A stretch of 64,000 bases of DNA, taken from the NCBI GenBank assembly GCA_035048485.1, contig CM068590.1:16525798-16589797 (forward strand). Reading direction: 5' to 3'. The DNA is from Pteria penguin. Its lineage: Eukaryota > Mollusca > Bivalvia > Pterioida > Pteriidae. The notes beneath the pieces are model-generated. The model made no database searches, was not told where the DNA came from, and was given only the letters and a program-made list of their open reading frames with translations. This document shows, piece by piece, positions 1 through 12,900 of the stretch (positions are counted from its first letter, which is position 1; each line of letters begins with the position of its first letter). The position numbers were made by a program, and so were the translations under genes.

Positions 1-848
1 GAATATGGAATCGTGCATGGCCGACGCGGCTGGCTAATATGAGATTCTCGCTCTATATGAGCCTTCATCTCTGTTGGCATTTTACCTGCTAAATTTGACT
101 GCTGTAAAGCTACTTTTATAATTGTTCTAATTTTTTCCCTGTTAAGGTTTGTTCTTGGTATTGGACTATCATAGCTCTCGCAACTCGAGATGCAAGCTAA
201 GGCCACACCTTTAGTCGATGGGAAGATTTCGACGATCATGGTGCTGCATAGAGGCCATTATCAAAATCTAAGATCACATGTGACATGCGACGAAAGTTCT
301 TATAATTTGATTTTAATTGGTTTAAAAATTTGTGGTATATTTCATCCACGAACTTCTTCCTCTGACGACGTAATTTCCCGCGTTTCTGAACTTCACACCA
401 CCGCGGCAGAAAATTAGAGATGTTGGAAAAGAGTGCATACATAACGTACCAATTTCTGAGAATATAAACATGTTTGAAAGGAATTAAATAATAAGGAATG
501 AATCTGATTTTATACCACGAAAAAAAAAAAGCGTGCAACGATGCAGTTTCTGTCCTTTTTATTTTATTTTTTGTTTTTCGTAGTATACCTCCATCCAACG
601 AAAAAAAAAAAATTAGATTCATTCCTTAAATACTGATATTGCACATATATCCAAAGTGTGAGTTCAGTAGCAATAAAAGTAACAGACAAAATAAGAACAG
701 TTTACGGTGAAATGTCCAAAGAACTTTATTGGGATTTGGATTATCACGGACTCCTAAAAGGAACAGAGTTGAAATCAAACGTCAACGTGGAGTAAGGTAG
801 TACCACTTCGTGTATATACAAAATCATATAGAAAAATGTATGCTTTAC
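1..848. other. Intron or 3' flank of receptor GC, no coding exon recognised
   Basis: I looked for the missing C-terminal cyclase segment on the minus strand and did not find it. The stretch holds a 14-bp perfect inverted repeat (492-505 and 615-628) bounding an A/T-rich 137-bp block, probably a small MITE. A GAAA-type simple repeat lies just beyond at about 1005-1050. Confidence 0.5.
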
Positions 849-947
849 CTTCTGACGTGCTTTCCATTCGTGATGCTGTATTGACAGTGTCACCAAACAA
901 ACAATATCGTGGCATCTTCAGACCAATTACTCCAGCAACACACGACC
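849..947 (-). CDS. Receptor GC exon 23 (cyclase domain, substrate-binding loop); last exon seen
   Basis: It encodes [20 protein letters not shown] and then [12 protein letters not shown]. It keeps the guanine-recognition Cys region (RYCLFGD) and the catalytic Asn and Arg (NTASR). It ends with one base before GTAAAG, so at least one more exon must follow. No matching C-terminal segment was found in 1-848. Confidence 0.95.
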
Positions 948-3900
948 CTGCATAAATTCATTTACTTGTATAATCAGGAGAAATTGTTATAAGAAAATAC
1001 AAAAAGAAAGAAAGAAAGAAAGAAAATAAAAAAACGAAAGAAAGAAAAATCAATATCATTATAAAAATGCTATATGTTAGAAGACATTCTTATCTGTATA
1101 TCAATATGAGTTTTAAGAGTTTTTTATTCGTTACTCGAAGAAAATGGAACAAATTTGTTTATAAATCAACACGCCAGGATAATTAAGCATTAAAATAGTC
1201 GAAATGGGTAAATTGTATAGTCTAATCGAATTATTTAAACTTAAAAATAAAAAATTGTTTTGTGCATTTATTGATTTTGAAAAAGCTTTCGATTCTGTTT
1301 GGAGAGTGGGATTATGGAATAAAATTTTGAAAAATTCGGTAAATGGTAAATGCTTTAAAGTCATTGTAAATATGTATCAAGGAATCAAGGCTAGAATAAA
1401 GGCTATTAATACATTTTCTGAGTATTTTCCATGTTTTAAAGGTGTCAGACAGGGTGAAAATCTTTCTCCTTTTTTATTCTCTATCTATCTCAACGATCTT
1501 GAGGATTTTTTATACACACATGGAGCTACGGCTTTAGAAACCGTTTCAAATATGTATGAAAATGAGTTTAATTTGTACCTTAACTTATTTGTACTTTTAT
1601 ATGCAGATGATACTGTATTAATGGCTGAATCTAAAGATGATTTACAGCATCAATTAAATATTTTTCATGAATACTGCAATTTTTGGCATTTAAAAACTAA
1701 AGTAATGATCTTTGGCAGGGGGAGACAACCCAGTAATCTGAAATTTGAATATAAAGGGTCTGAACTTGATATTGTAGATCACTTTCAATATTTAGGGGTT
1801 ACTTTCTCCAGAAGTGGAGCATTTTGTACACATGTAAAATAGTTGTATGATAAAGCTATGAAAGCGATGTATAGTGTCATTTCAAAATATAGAAATCATA
1901 ACCTGCCAATTGATTGTCAGTTAGACTTATTTGATAAAATAGTTAAACCCATACTATTGTACAGTTGTGAAATTTGGGGATTTTCGAACATAGATGTTGT
2001 TGAAAAATTACATTTAAAATTTTGTAAATATATTTTGAATCTGAATAATTCTACCCCCAATTACATGGTTTATGGTGAATTAGGAAGATATCCTATGTCC
2101 GTTAATATAAAAGTTAGAATGATTACTTTCTGGGCAAAGTTGATATCATCTAATAAATTATGTACAAAACTGTATGCTATTTTACGTAAAACAAATTACA
2201 TACCATGGATTAAATGTATCAAGAATATTCTTGACGAATGTGGACTTTAATATATTTGACTGTCTCATACTTTTCCCAATTTGACATGGTTACGTAATAT
2301 TGTATATAAAACTTTATATGATCAATTTCTACAGAAATGGCAGAGTGATGTTTTCAATTCGCCTAAAGCGATTAATTATAGAATTTTCAAAACAAAATTG
2401 AATCTAGAAAGTTATTGTATAGCTCTATGGTGACTTCTGCCACATAACTGAGCCAGTAACTCCTCTTTTTTCTTACTTTCACTTCCTTCTAAAAATGCAA
2501 AATTATTGTGTAAATATAGATGTTGTAACATCAAACTACCAATTGAAATTGGCAGATGGTACAATGTCCCAAGATCTGAGCGTAAATGCACACTGTGTGA
2601 ATTAAGTGAAATTGGTGATTAATACCATTTTATCTGTATATGTAATAACACTGAAATCAAGGCATTTAGAAAAAAGTGTTTGCCTGAAGTTTACTATGTT
2701 AATCCAAATACATTTAAATATAACAAATTGTTCAATTCAAAAGATAGCATTCTGCAGTTTAAATTAAGTAAGTTTATTTCTTTTATTAAGGACAGAGTCC
2801 AACCTCCAGGTTAATTTATTTCCTTCCGCATGTGCTGATATTTATGTACTGTATATTTGTATATATTGTATATGTTCTCTACACTGTTATTTATATGTGC
2901 AGTTTATGAGAATAAAGATATTGATTGATTGATTGTGTTTATGTCTCTTTCACCATCGAAGCATGGAAGCAGGAGATAATTGACTTCTAATACATAGTGA
3001 CGTAATGTGGGAATCGCATCGAAGAACATTTAAGCAAAATATTACTGAAATCAGCATTATTGTCTGCACAGTATCATATTTCAACACCGCGATATGGTAG
3101 CAGGAGAAAACCAACCTCATCGTAACGTAACTTGGGAATTGCATAATCGAATCGAATCAAACATTTAAACACAATCAACAAAATTTTCCACACAATATCA
3201 TATCGTTTTTTTACAGCTATTTCTGTTGTTATACCTGTATGAATTCCGCCTCGCAATTCCAATCGTTTCCCTGGTTTATGTCGAATTCTAAAGCTCTCTG
3301 TTAGACGTAAAATCGCGATTGCAAGTTTTGCAATTTCTTTGTGATGGAAAGTATTTCGTTGTGGTAACCCAGAAGCACACATGTAAGCATCGCCTATCGT
3401 TTCCACCTACAACAGAAATGTTGTATATCAGCAAAATCGAAAATTCTAAGTTATAAAAACCCATATCAGCGAAATTGTAAACTCTAAGGTATATAAACCC
3501 TTTATCAGCAAAATTGTAAATTCTAAGGTATGTAAACCTTTATCAGCAAAGCTGTAAATTCTAAGGTATATAAACCACATATCAGCAAAGATCGCAACAA
3601 TCATTTGTTATTTCTTCACTGATCATAAATGTCCACTTTGGTTATTGTTCTGAGTTTCACTTACTGTAGTATTTAACTTTCTGATGATCAACATGTCTCC
3701 TTATAGTCTATTCTGATGTCATGTTTTGCTATGATTGTGTACTTCCAAACCAGAAAATGTTCAGTGTTTGATATGAGTCATACCTCAGACCTTCATTCTT
3801 GACCCACCAAAGGCTCGAACCCACAGCTATGAGAAGCTTCAACGAATGTTGAAGCAGCGTGTTAACACATTCAATCTCTTAAACTCCGATTTTATCAAGT

Positions 3901-6900
3901 TTATATAAGGATTATATGTTCTATATTAATTATAACCACTAGGCCGGTGTCACTGCTGGTGGACTGATAGTCCGCGAGGGCATCGTAAGTCTAGTTTTCA
4001 GTGCTTTTGTACTGACTTGAAGTATATACTTAAAATTTTCCGTCATGAAATTATGTAAATCACTCTAAAATTAAGGAGTATCTCCCTCATGCTTAGCTCT
4101 GTCCTAAGATTGATTCTTTGGTTCACTTTCTCTGTCATTTTGGTTTCAATACTGCTCTTCAAATATTTATATAATATGAGAATTCCAACCATTCGGCCAC
4201 GAGCATCACTGAAGAGACATAAGTTGTCGAAATGCGCATCTGGTGCACAAAATTAAAAGGTAAATATGTTTTATTTTTATTATTATGATCTCAATAGTAT
4301 TACTATTGGAAAAGTGTAGATGGGTTATAAGGTCACAGATTTATAATCAAATACGTCTAGTTGTTTTTGTTTTGAAAATTAATTTAGATGCGCAGTGTAG
4401 AATATCGCATATTTGAAATTATGATATGTAAAGGAGTCACAAAATCTAATACCTTGTAAACGTCGAATTCGTTGATGGTATCGTCAAAGGTCGAATAAAG
4501 GTCATTCAGCATCATAACAATCTGAAGCAGATAGAATTAGAATATTATTCGCTATAACAGTGAAAGTATAATTCACTGACGATTTATCTCCTAAGTTAAT
4601 CATTACATGTGATTTTTTTGTCCTCATAAATGAATCAGAACTGCTGGTGAGTATTTTACACAGGCGTGAAATGAGTACCGTTATTTGTTTTATACACGTG
4701 TTGCACAGATGAACAGCGCATGTAGTTGAGTGTTAAGAAGAAGTATTACAAAGACGTATATTGTGTGATACTAAATGTTCAATACATGCGTTAGGAAGGT
4801 GTATGGTACACAGTGTGTAGTATTTTATACAGGTTTTATACAGGTGTATAATGAGTACTGTTGAGTATTTTACACAAGTGATACATAGGTATGTAATGTG
4901 TACAGCTGAAAGTCGGTGAATATCTAATATTTATTTACACTCTGAATTTACAAAATTCTTCAAATATTCTTTTCAGACTTTTTATATGCGTTCGATCTGA
5001 AAGTGGTAATGTATTGCAATCGCTACTTGGCGCACCCTCGATCTGTTCCGGATGCCTTAGTTGCGGACGAGATAAAACAAAAACAAAAAGAACAGAACAT
5101 ATCCGAAAGCGAGGCAGTTTTACTTTCTTTTTAATGTTCACAATCACATACCCACTGCATTGGACACCTAACAGTATGTAAATATGTATTTTTACGCCCT
5201 GTTTATTTTTCCAATGCGTTTTTAACAATTTTCAATGCGTGTAAAATCATATAGGCAAATTCTGTACAATATACAATGTACATAAATTCTGGATAATGTG
5301 ACTAAATTTTAACATTAAAATCTCAAGATACGAAAATTTTATTGTACATGTAATTGTGGTGTTACAAATCAAACTATTGATAGAAAGTACTAAACATTAT
5401 ACGCATAACAAAAATTAATAATAAAACAATTTGCCAAAAACTTGATACTTTCAAAGTAAATAGTTTGCACCGATATTACATACCTGCATTGGAGTAGACT
5501 CTGCTGATAGTGTTGTAAACTGTACAATATCTATAAACATGATTGTCACTGAATCATAAGACTCTGGATCCACAAATCCACGCGTCTGAATTTGATGAGC
5601 GATTGATCTGAAAAATGATGGATAAAAGTTTTTCTCGTTATTCCATAAGTTTTATGGCACCATTTTACAGTGGAATCCACAACAATGTAAAGGTATGGGC
5701 ATCTCTGGATCTCATGAAATTCACGAAATACCTTAATACTATCTATCCATAGAATGTTCTGTTGTTCATTCGAATACCTTGTTTTATTCAGTACGTATCA
5801 TTTGGTGAACAAAAGGATATAATTTTGATTGTTGGCTTTAAGTTTGAGTGGAATATGCATATACTTTTATATCATATGAAAAATGGAATACTATCATACC
5901 GTACCTAAAATTATAAAGTGCCAAAAAGAGAAGCATACATGTCTCAAAAGTTAAACGAATGCAAACTTCATTGAAGATGCACTCATTAAGACTTGAAAAT
6001 GTCACCGCGAATCGTTTGAACTAAGTACAACTCTTTATCTACATTTGTTAAATGAATTTCGACTAGAAAATAGATAATAACTGCTTCGTAATAACTACAT
6101 ATAAACAATATATAAATTTATTAAATATATACATTAATTTGCAGAGCTTTGTATCGTTGTGTGTATTTCAGTGATGCTTGAGACAGCAACTATGGAAGTC
6201 CAATATATTTTAGATCAATCAAATTATCTAACATCATCATCAAGCTGACCCCCCAAAAAGCTATCTACGGGCAGGTGTTTATAATAAGGTGATACCTGTT
6301 AGTTTTCTAATGGTATACAAATGTTGGTTATAATAAGTAACATGTTTATATTTGGTTTCAATACCAAAAAAGCCGGCGTGGCGTAGTGGATAAGGTGCTC
6401 GGCACGTGATCGAGAGGTCCTGGGTTCGAGTCCGTCCCTGGCCACACCGGTGTCATGTCTTTCGGATGAGACAATAAAAACCGAGGTCCCGTGTCACGGT
6501 AGGCGTGCCACGTAAAAGATCCCTCACTGTTTTGGGTGGGTCCGTTGCAAAAGTCTAAATTTGTATGCAATGAATCAGACAGATACCGTCACCATATACG
6601 TGAAATATTCGTGGAATGACGTTAAACAATACTCAATCAATCAATCAATACCAAAACATTTTATAAGTAGCCTATAAGGTATAATAAGAAAACATACTGA
6701 GGTAGTAGGCGATACAGGAGATCCTCTGCGCGTCTTTTTTCTTGTAGATATTTTGAGGTCCTTTCCTCTACAAGACCTTCTAGATTATTGGCGTATTGTT
6801 CCATCCTCTTCAGCAAATTGTCAAAGAAATTATCGGCTTTTATTCTGTAAAGGTATTAAATATAAATTAATATAAACATAAAAAGGCATGTATCTTGTGC

Positions 6901-9900
6901 CTTATTTGTATAATCTTGTAATGGTGATATATACGTCCAAATTTACATTAGATATGAAAGAATTATTTGTTGTTTAATTGGTGTTTTTCGTTGCTTCCGA
7001 CAATTTGTTAGGGATATCGCGACATGGAAGCAGAGCATTTCCAATCTTATAAATATTGTGACATAACCTGTGAATCGAATCATTATAATACAAAATAAGA
7101 ATATATATAGATTAATGGTTCAGCTGTGTGCGAAATGCCGCCTAGAACATAAAAATAATAAATGATTAAATATATAAGATATGCACTGTCATATTTTTAC
7201 TCTAAAATGCGAGTTTGCTTTAAGGCTAGACTGGTGTATCATGACCTATGTTATAGCTTAAAAGTGAAAACTGAAGACATCTGACAAAGCTGTATGACAA
7301 AAACCACCAAGGACATTAAACTGTTTCCATTATGGAAACAGAGATTGCCATGAAAATTACAAGTTTAGTTCGCATTTCGGTAAGAACGGTGCATAGTTAT
7401 TTACTTTGGGAATAAAAGTATATCGAAGGGTATATCCGTTTTCTTTATGGATACAGACAATTAATGCCCTGAACTCTTATTACAACTTTCTTCTTAGATA
7501 GATATAGGTTTAGTTCAGATGTCAGCTGTGAAGTGCACTGTGAACTGCATAAATGCTGAAAGTAGGTCTGTTGAACCGTTTCCTGGACATTATTCAATAT
7601 TGATACAAGTACTGCTCCAAACTTAAGAGGTAAAGCTTCAATTTGCAATTCACTTTGTATTGTTCACTAAGACCTACTGTGTGTTTAAATGTACCTCAAG
7701 AGGTTTTCCTAATTTCGTTCATGATATGGATGCAAGAATTGCTTAAAATTTGGATTGCAAACTTCATCTTAATGAAATTAACATTCAAATCACATGCCAC
7801 CTGGATTGGTGCAAAGTTACTTACTTTTGGACAATAAGTAGGTCAAACAATTCTCCCCGTTTGGGGGGGGGGAGTTGTTATGTATACATGTAATCTTTAG
7901 GATCTAATTTGACAAGAGTAAATTCATTTATGTACAATTCCTACCCTGAAGTTATACGACGGACGTATATTCTAACGTAGGTGTAGGTCTTGTAAGATAT
8001 GTAATATATATTTTTGTCCTATAGCAGTTGTAATTTACTTACTTTGAACCTGTTATTTTATTGACCAGTTTTGACACATTTTTCAGAATAGGCCTGGACG
8101 CCTGTTGTTCTTGCCAGCAATCTTTGATCAAGTCCATAAGCTTCGGACGACATGTATTAGGTTCAAACTGTGGTCGGAATGGAGATGCACTTGTCTGTCT
8201 TACTTCCGCTATTATTTCTGGGAATGCAAATAATATCGTTAAGATTGACCTAACGTATGTGCCCTTCCTCGTCTTCTTGTCCTATTTACATCTGTATTGA
8301 TTAATTACCTCTACTTGAATACAATGATTATAAACATTCATGATTGCTATTCAAACTCCTTATATAATCTACAATTATGAAAGCATAGTCAGCTGGAGTG
8401 GGCGAATAATATAATAAAGTAGTGCACAAAATTGATTCTCAACAGTTCGGTAATTCAGGAAAAAAAAACATACCATCGATGATTGCAAATAAACTATTTA
8501 TTGCAGCTTTTGTTATACAACAGTCGCTGGATATCTTGATTCACTGATTAAATAAGCCAAAAATACTTTTGCAAAACATATGAAAGTCATCTATTATAAT
8601 ATTACCGTAATTTGCCTCATTTGCGCAAAAATGAGGTAATTAGTTAATTCATTACTGAATAAATAAATTAATAAGGATGGCAAACTTTTGAAGAATCTCT
8701 TGTGATAAAAATCCCTTTGAGGAAATATCCCGATATTTCGTAACCCAGGAACATCTAATTTTCTCCAAAGTCTGATAACTACATACCTCTGGGCTGCATA
8801 TTCAGAGTTTCGATTCCATAGGGGCCATTCCTTTGAAATAACTCATGCATCACGATGGCCAGAGAGTAAATATCAGCGCACTGGTAATGAGCAGGAGTCG
8901 GTAATGTGGAAAGGCGTAGAATCTCAGGAGCCGACCATAATAAATCTATTCAACAGAAAATACTTTGTATTTGAGCTGGTTTTCATAACGATTAATTGAT
9001 TCATTTGAGTAATTAATACATTGTTTAGCTCTAGGGTAACTGATAAGGATTTTTTCAGGGAAGATATATGCATCGTATATAATGATCCTTACACCACTAA
9101 GGCATCTGCTCCCACCTCTAGATCTTCTAAGGGTCCATGATTGCTTATATCTCCACTTTGTCTACGATTTTTAATGGTGAATTGTTATTTCGAAATCTAA
9201 TTAGGTTTGTCTTGAATCAGTATAATGTTACATTTGAAATGCATTGCCTATGGAAGATTTTTCATCATTATTTTGAAAACATTATGGACCGACTTTGATA
9301 AAACTGATACCTGCTATCAGATCGCATTTACTGTTGAAATTACCTTAGACTTTATCCATTTTTATATTTTGCTAAAATTATCTATCATTAAACAATATTT
9401 GATACGATAACATCATGAAACTGATAGTATACATCCAATTTAATACAGATAATGGTTATTAATATTGTACAACGTAATGAACATTTATTCCTTGAATAAA
9501 AATATCATTTCTTCATGATTGTCATACCATCATTAAAACAACATTAAAAGATCGATATTGGTAATGCGATATAAAAACTGCTCTGAACACCAAATTGAAT
9601 ATGGATTATTAAAAAGAGAATTGTGATATTGCTTTCTAACATATATATTCGTTTTATGAATTCAGTATTCCATCTTTTTATCGACACTTTTTAAAGAAGG
9701 AGATATGTAAATTGTGTATATTCATTATACGGGAAATAGTGATGTTAATAGTAATATAATAAACTATATATATTGTTTTATAGTCTACCGTTAAACTCAC
9801 CGCTATACTATTTGTTTGCATGTTTAGCTCGAGGTTTATACTTTATTTGCGTGTTTTATCCACGATGCACTCTTTTGTTCGTTTGTCTTATTCACAGTGC

Positions 9901-12900
9901 AGTGTACACTTTGTTTGTTTGCTTGTCTTATTATCAACGGTGCACTATTTGTTTGTTTGTTTTATTTACAGTGTACAGTTTGTTTGCTTGTCTTATTTAC
10001 AGTTCGGTATTTGTCTGCTTGTCTTATCTACAGTTCACCATTTGTTTGCCGGTCTTATTCACACTACCATATTTGTTCGTTTTGTCTTATTAACACTACC
10101 CTATTTGTTTGCTTGTCTTATTGACAATGCCCTATTTGTTTGCTTCTCTTATTGACACTGCCCTATTTGTTTGCTTTTCCTAATCACACTGCCCTATTTG
10201 TTGGCTTTTCTTACTCACGGTGTACAGTTTACTGGCTGGTGTAATTCACGGTGTGCTAACTCGCGGCGTAATATTTGCTTGTGGGTTTGATTCAATCTTA
10301 TTAAACGCGACTTGTATTTCGTTCCTCTACGATACTCTCCATGTACAAGATCTTGCAACTGCCGATTCGAGGTCATCTCAGGATGACCTTTCAGAACAGC
10401 CAATCAGATTCGGAGTTAGAGATCTTTTGGTGTTATATTACATACAAACAATACACTGTTTGTTTCCTTATGTTTAAATACATCCACACTCTTGTATTAT
10501 CTTAGCTGATGACAGCTAGTGATATATAGTGGAGAAAATAAGATTTTCTACGGAACGCAATCTTCTCGGCGAACACAACTCAGACTATAGGAGAATTTAA
10601 TAAAATGATTTATCTGCACTTTAATAGAACTCTTCTGTTTTCAGCATATCATTGTGATGCAAAGCAAACAATAAGTATTGCTCGACTGATCAGGGTCAAT
10701 TGACCATACAAACAAGAAGTGTGGAATTAACAATCATTGGTCAAATTTTATACCAATACTTATCTACTTTCAAGTACTTCCGAACTAGACCAGATCAGAT
10801 ACCTCTTCTTGTCGTTAAAATTACTTATACAAGTATACTGAAATATCAACTTATTATTAGCAGTAAGATTACCTCTATCGCATCTTTCTTGAGTTGCTAT
10901 CCATGAACGCGGACCGAAATCCGTCAATTTCAAAACAAATCTACCGTCGATAAGACAATTAGAACTTTTTATGTTGCCATGGTAACGCATTTGAGAATTG
11001 AAAATGTATTCTAATCCCTGAAATATAATTTCAAGCATTCTGAGGAAGAAAAAGAAAAAAGAAAGCCCTTTTAAATAAAAATATTACGTTGTAACATATA
11101 ATATAAAATTGATAAGTGTATTTATAAAGAAATTTTTGAGTTACATATTAAAATCAAATCCATATGAATTTCACCTTTCTTTTTCAACCAAAGATGGCAT
11201 CATTGTTTATCACATGAATATTATCAATCTTTATCGCTTTAGAGATTGCCGCAGATAATTTTATATCGATATGCATATGTATGTATATATTCATAAAAAT
11301 TACGAGCAATATCGTAGATAAACCATCAAGTACATATCATTTACCTATCAAGGACGACATGTGTCTCTAACAAATCAAATATTCCACAAGTAGAATGTAA
11401 TAATAATACATTTCATTTTACCTCACAATGCTAGTATATTAATTGCGATTACCTTGATAATGTCATGTAGCAGACAGCATGTGAAATCCCAGTCCATGCT
11501 TATATCTTCGTTCTCCAATATGTCCTAGAATGAAACACATCTTCAGAGATAATAACTGGACCTTATACCAATATATTTGTTACATTATTCTTCAGCTTTG
11601 TAGAATGTATATATGTGTATACCGGTCAATTTAGTGCATCGTATTTCGACAAATTTTATATCATCAGTGATGTTGAAACTATGGATATCAAATGTGCATG
11701 AAGAGCAAACCGCTTCATACTTCATAAACTGACATAAAACTAAGACCCAATGTTCCAGTGTTAGAGCAGAGCTATGTCTTAGGGGGGTTAAACTGAAATC
11801 TAGACTTGATAACACTTGGAAAGTAAGAGTTTACCAGCGGTGATAGCAACCTAGAAGGCTATAATAAATATTGGAAAATAAAAAAGGTAATTAATTTAAT
11901 GCACTATATGAGTATTTCGACAAGTAATGTCTCATCACTTATCTCAAGATCGAAAATCAAAATCAAATCTATATGAGCAGAGCTATATAATTTATTCAGT
12001 TTTTATTTTGGAGTTATAAAAGTAACAGCAAATACTTATTAATGCTTATAATCAGAAAGGGAGTAATTTGTTTTTAACATCGATCAAATTCAAACAGATT
12101 CACCGCATTCAGCGCGAATGAGTACATACACGGACAGCTGATGGCAAATAGCAACTGCCGACGACACAAAACTAAAGCACGGTAAAATTTCGTCAATAGG
12201 TTTTTTATTTCTATTTCAAAATTATCACTTCTTCAAATAGACACAATTCGAGAAAAAAATTAAGTAGTAATAATCGGTTTCAGTTGACGACGTCCATGAT
12301 ATTGCTTTGAATACGCAAAAGTCGTTGCTGTGACATATTCAACATCTATATGTAATCGATCAAAAATACAGAAACAAAGAAAACTAAAGTATATTAACAT
12401 ATTTACCATCAAGCTTCCTTTCGGGCAAAGGTCAGACACTACGACATATGTCGGTATATCCACACAGAATCCTAATACCTTGTTGACGTTCGGATGTTCC
12501 ATGTTCCGTATCTACGAATAGATTAATGAAATGCAAGGTTATATAGATACATAGATAGGTACAGACAATAGATATAGACTAAGTGGAATTTATATAAGCT
12601 GGTATTCGAATGATAAATGTCATATCAGCCATCTTGTTACTTTTGGAATACAAGAAGGGCTAATGCTATTAGTAACTGTAATAAAAGAAATTCCGGATCA
12701 TGCAGTTGAACGGAAGTTTAATAAAGAAATTCAAAACCAATCGAATTACATATCAAACCAGATATGTTAACACAGTGTATACCTTACATATTGTTTCTTT
12801 AAAATATATGTTTTATAAAAGAAAGTAAGGTTCTCGGTTTAGTATAGAAAGTGATTGTTAAGAACACATACTTGCTGGAATTCGACCACATCCCATTTTT

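Noticed and set aside
236..622. 128-residue minus-strand ORF as the missing C-terminus of the cyclase
   Set aside because: It has none of the expected conserved cyclase C-terminal words (for example KGKG with a following YWL) and overlaps A/T runs of a probable MITE.
2880..2935. LINE as the partner of the family A SINEs through a shared tail
   Set aside because: In sense orientation the LINE ends in (ATTG)n while the SINEs end in (AATC)n; these are complementary, not the same tail.
3776..3885. Another SINE on the minus strand (B-box-like GGGTTCGAGCC)
   Set aside because: No A box or known SINE body; a single B-box-like word is too weak.
3955..3985. GGACTGATAGTCC as a second hammerhead core
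   Set aside because: CTGATAG does not fit CTGANGA and no GAAA follows; it is only a short hairpin.
6372..6450. True tRNA gene (A and B boxes present)
   Set aside because: The cloverleaf is not complete and the sequence continues into the shared SINE body and tail; the same holds for all other B-box hits.
9773..10155. Three overlapping Cys/Tyr-rich ORFs resembling small secreted or membrane proteins
   Set aside because: They are three frames of the same 32-bp tandem repeat.
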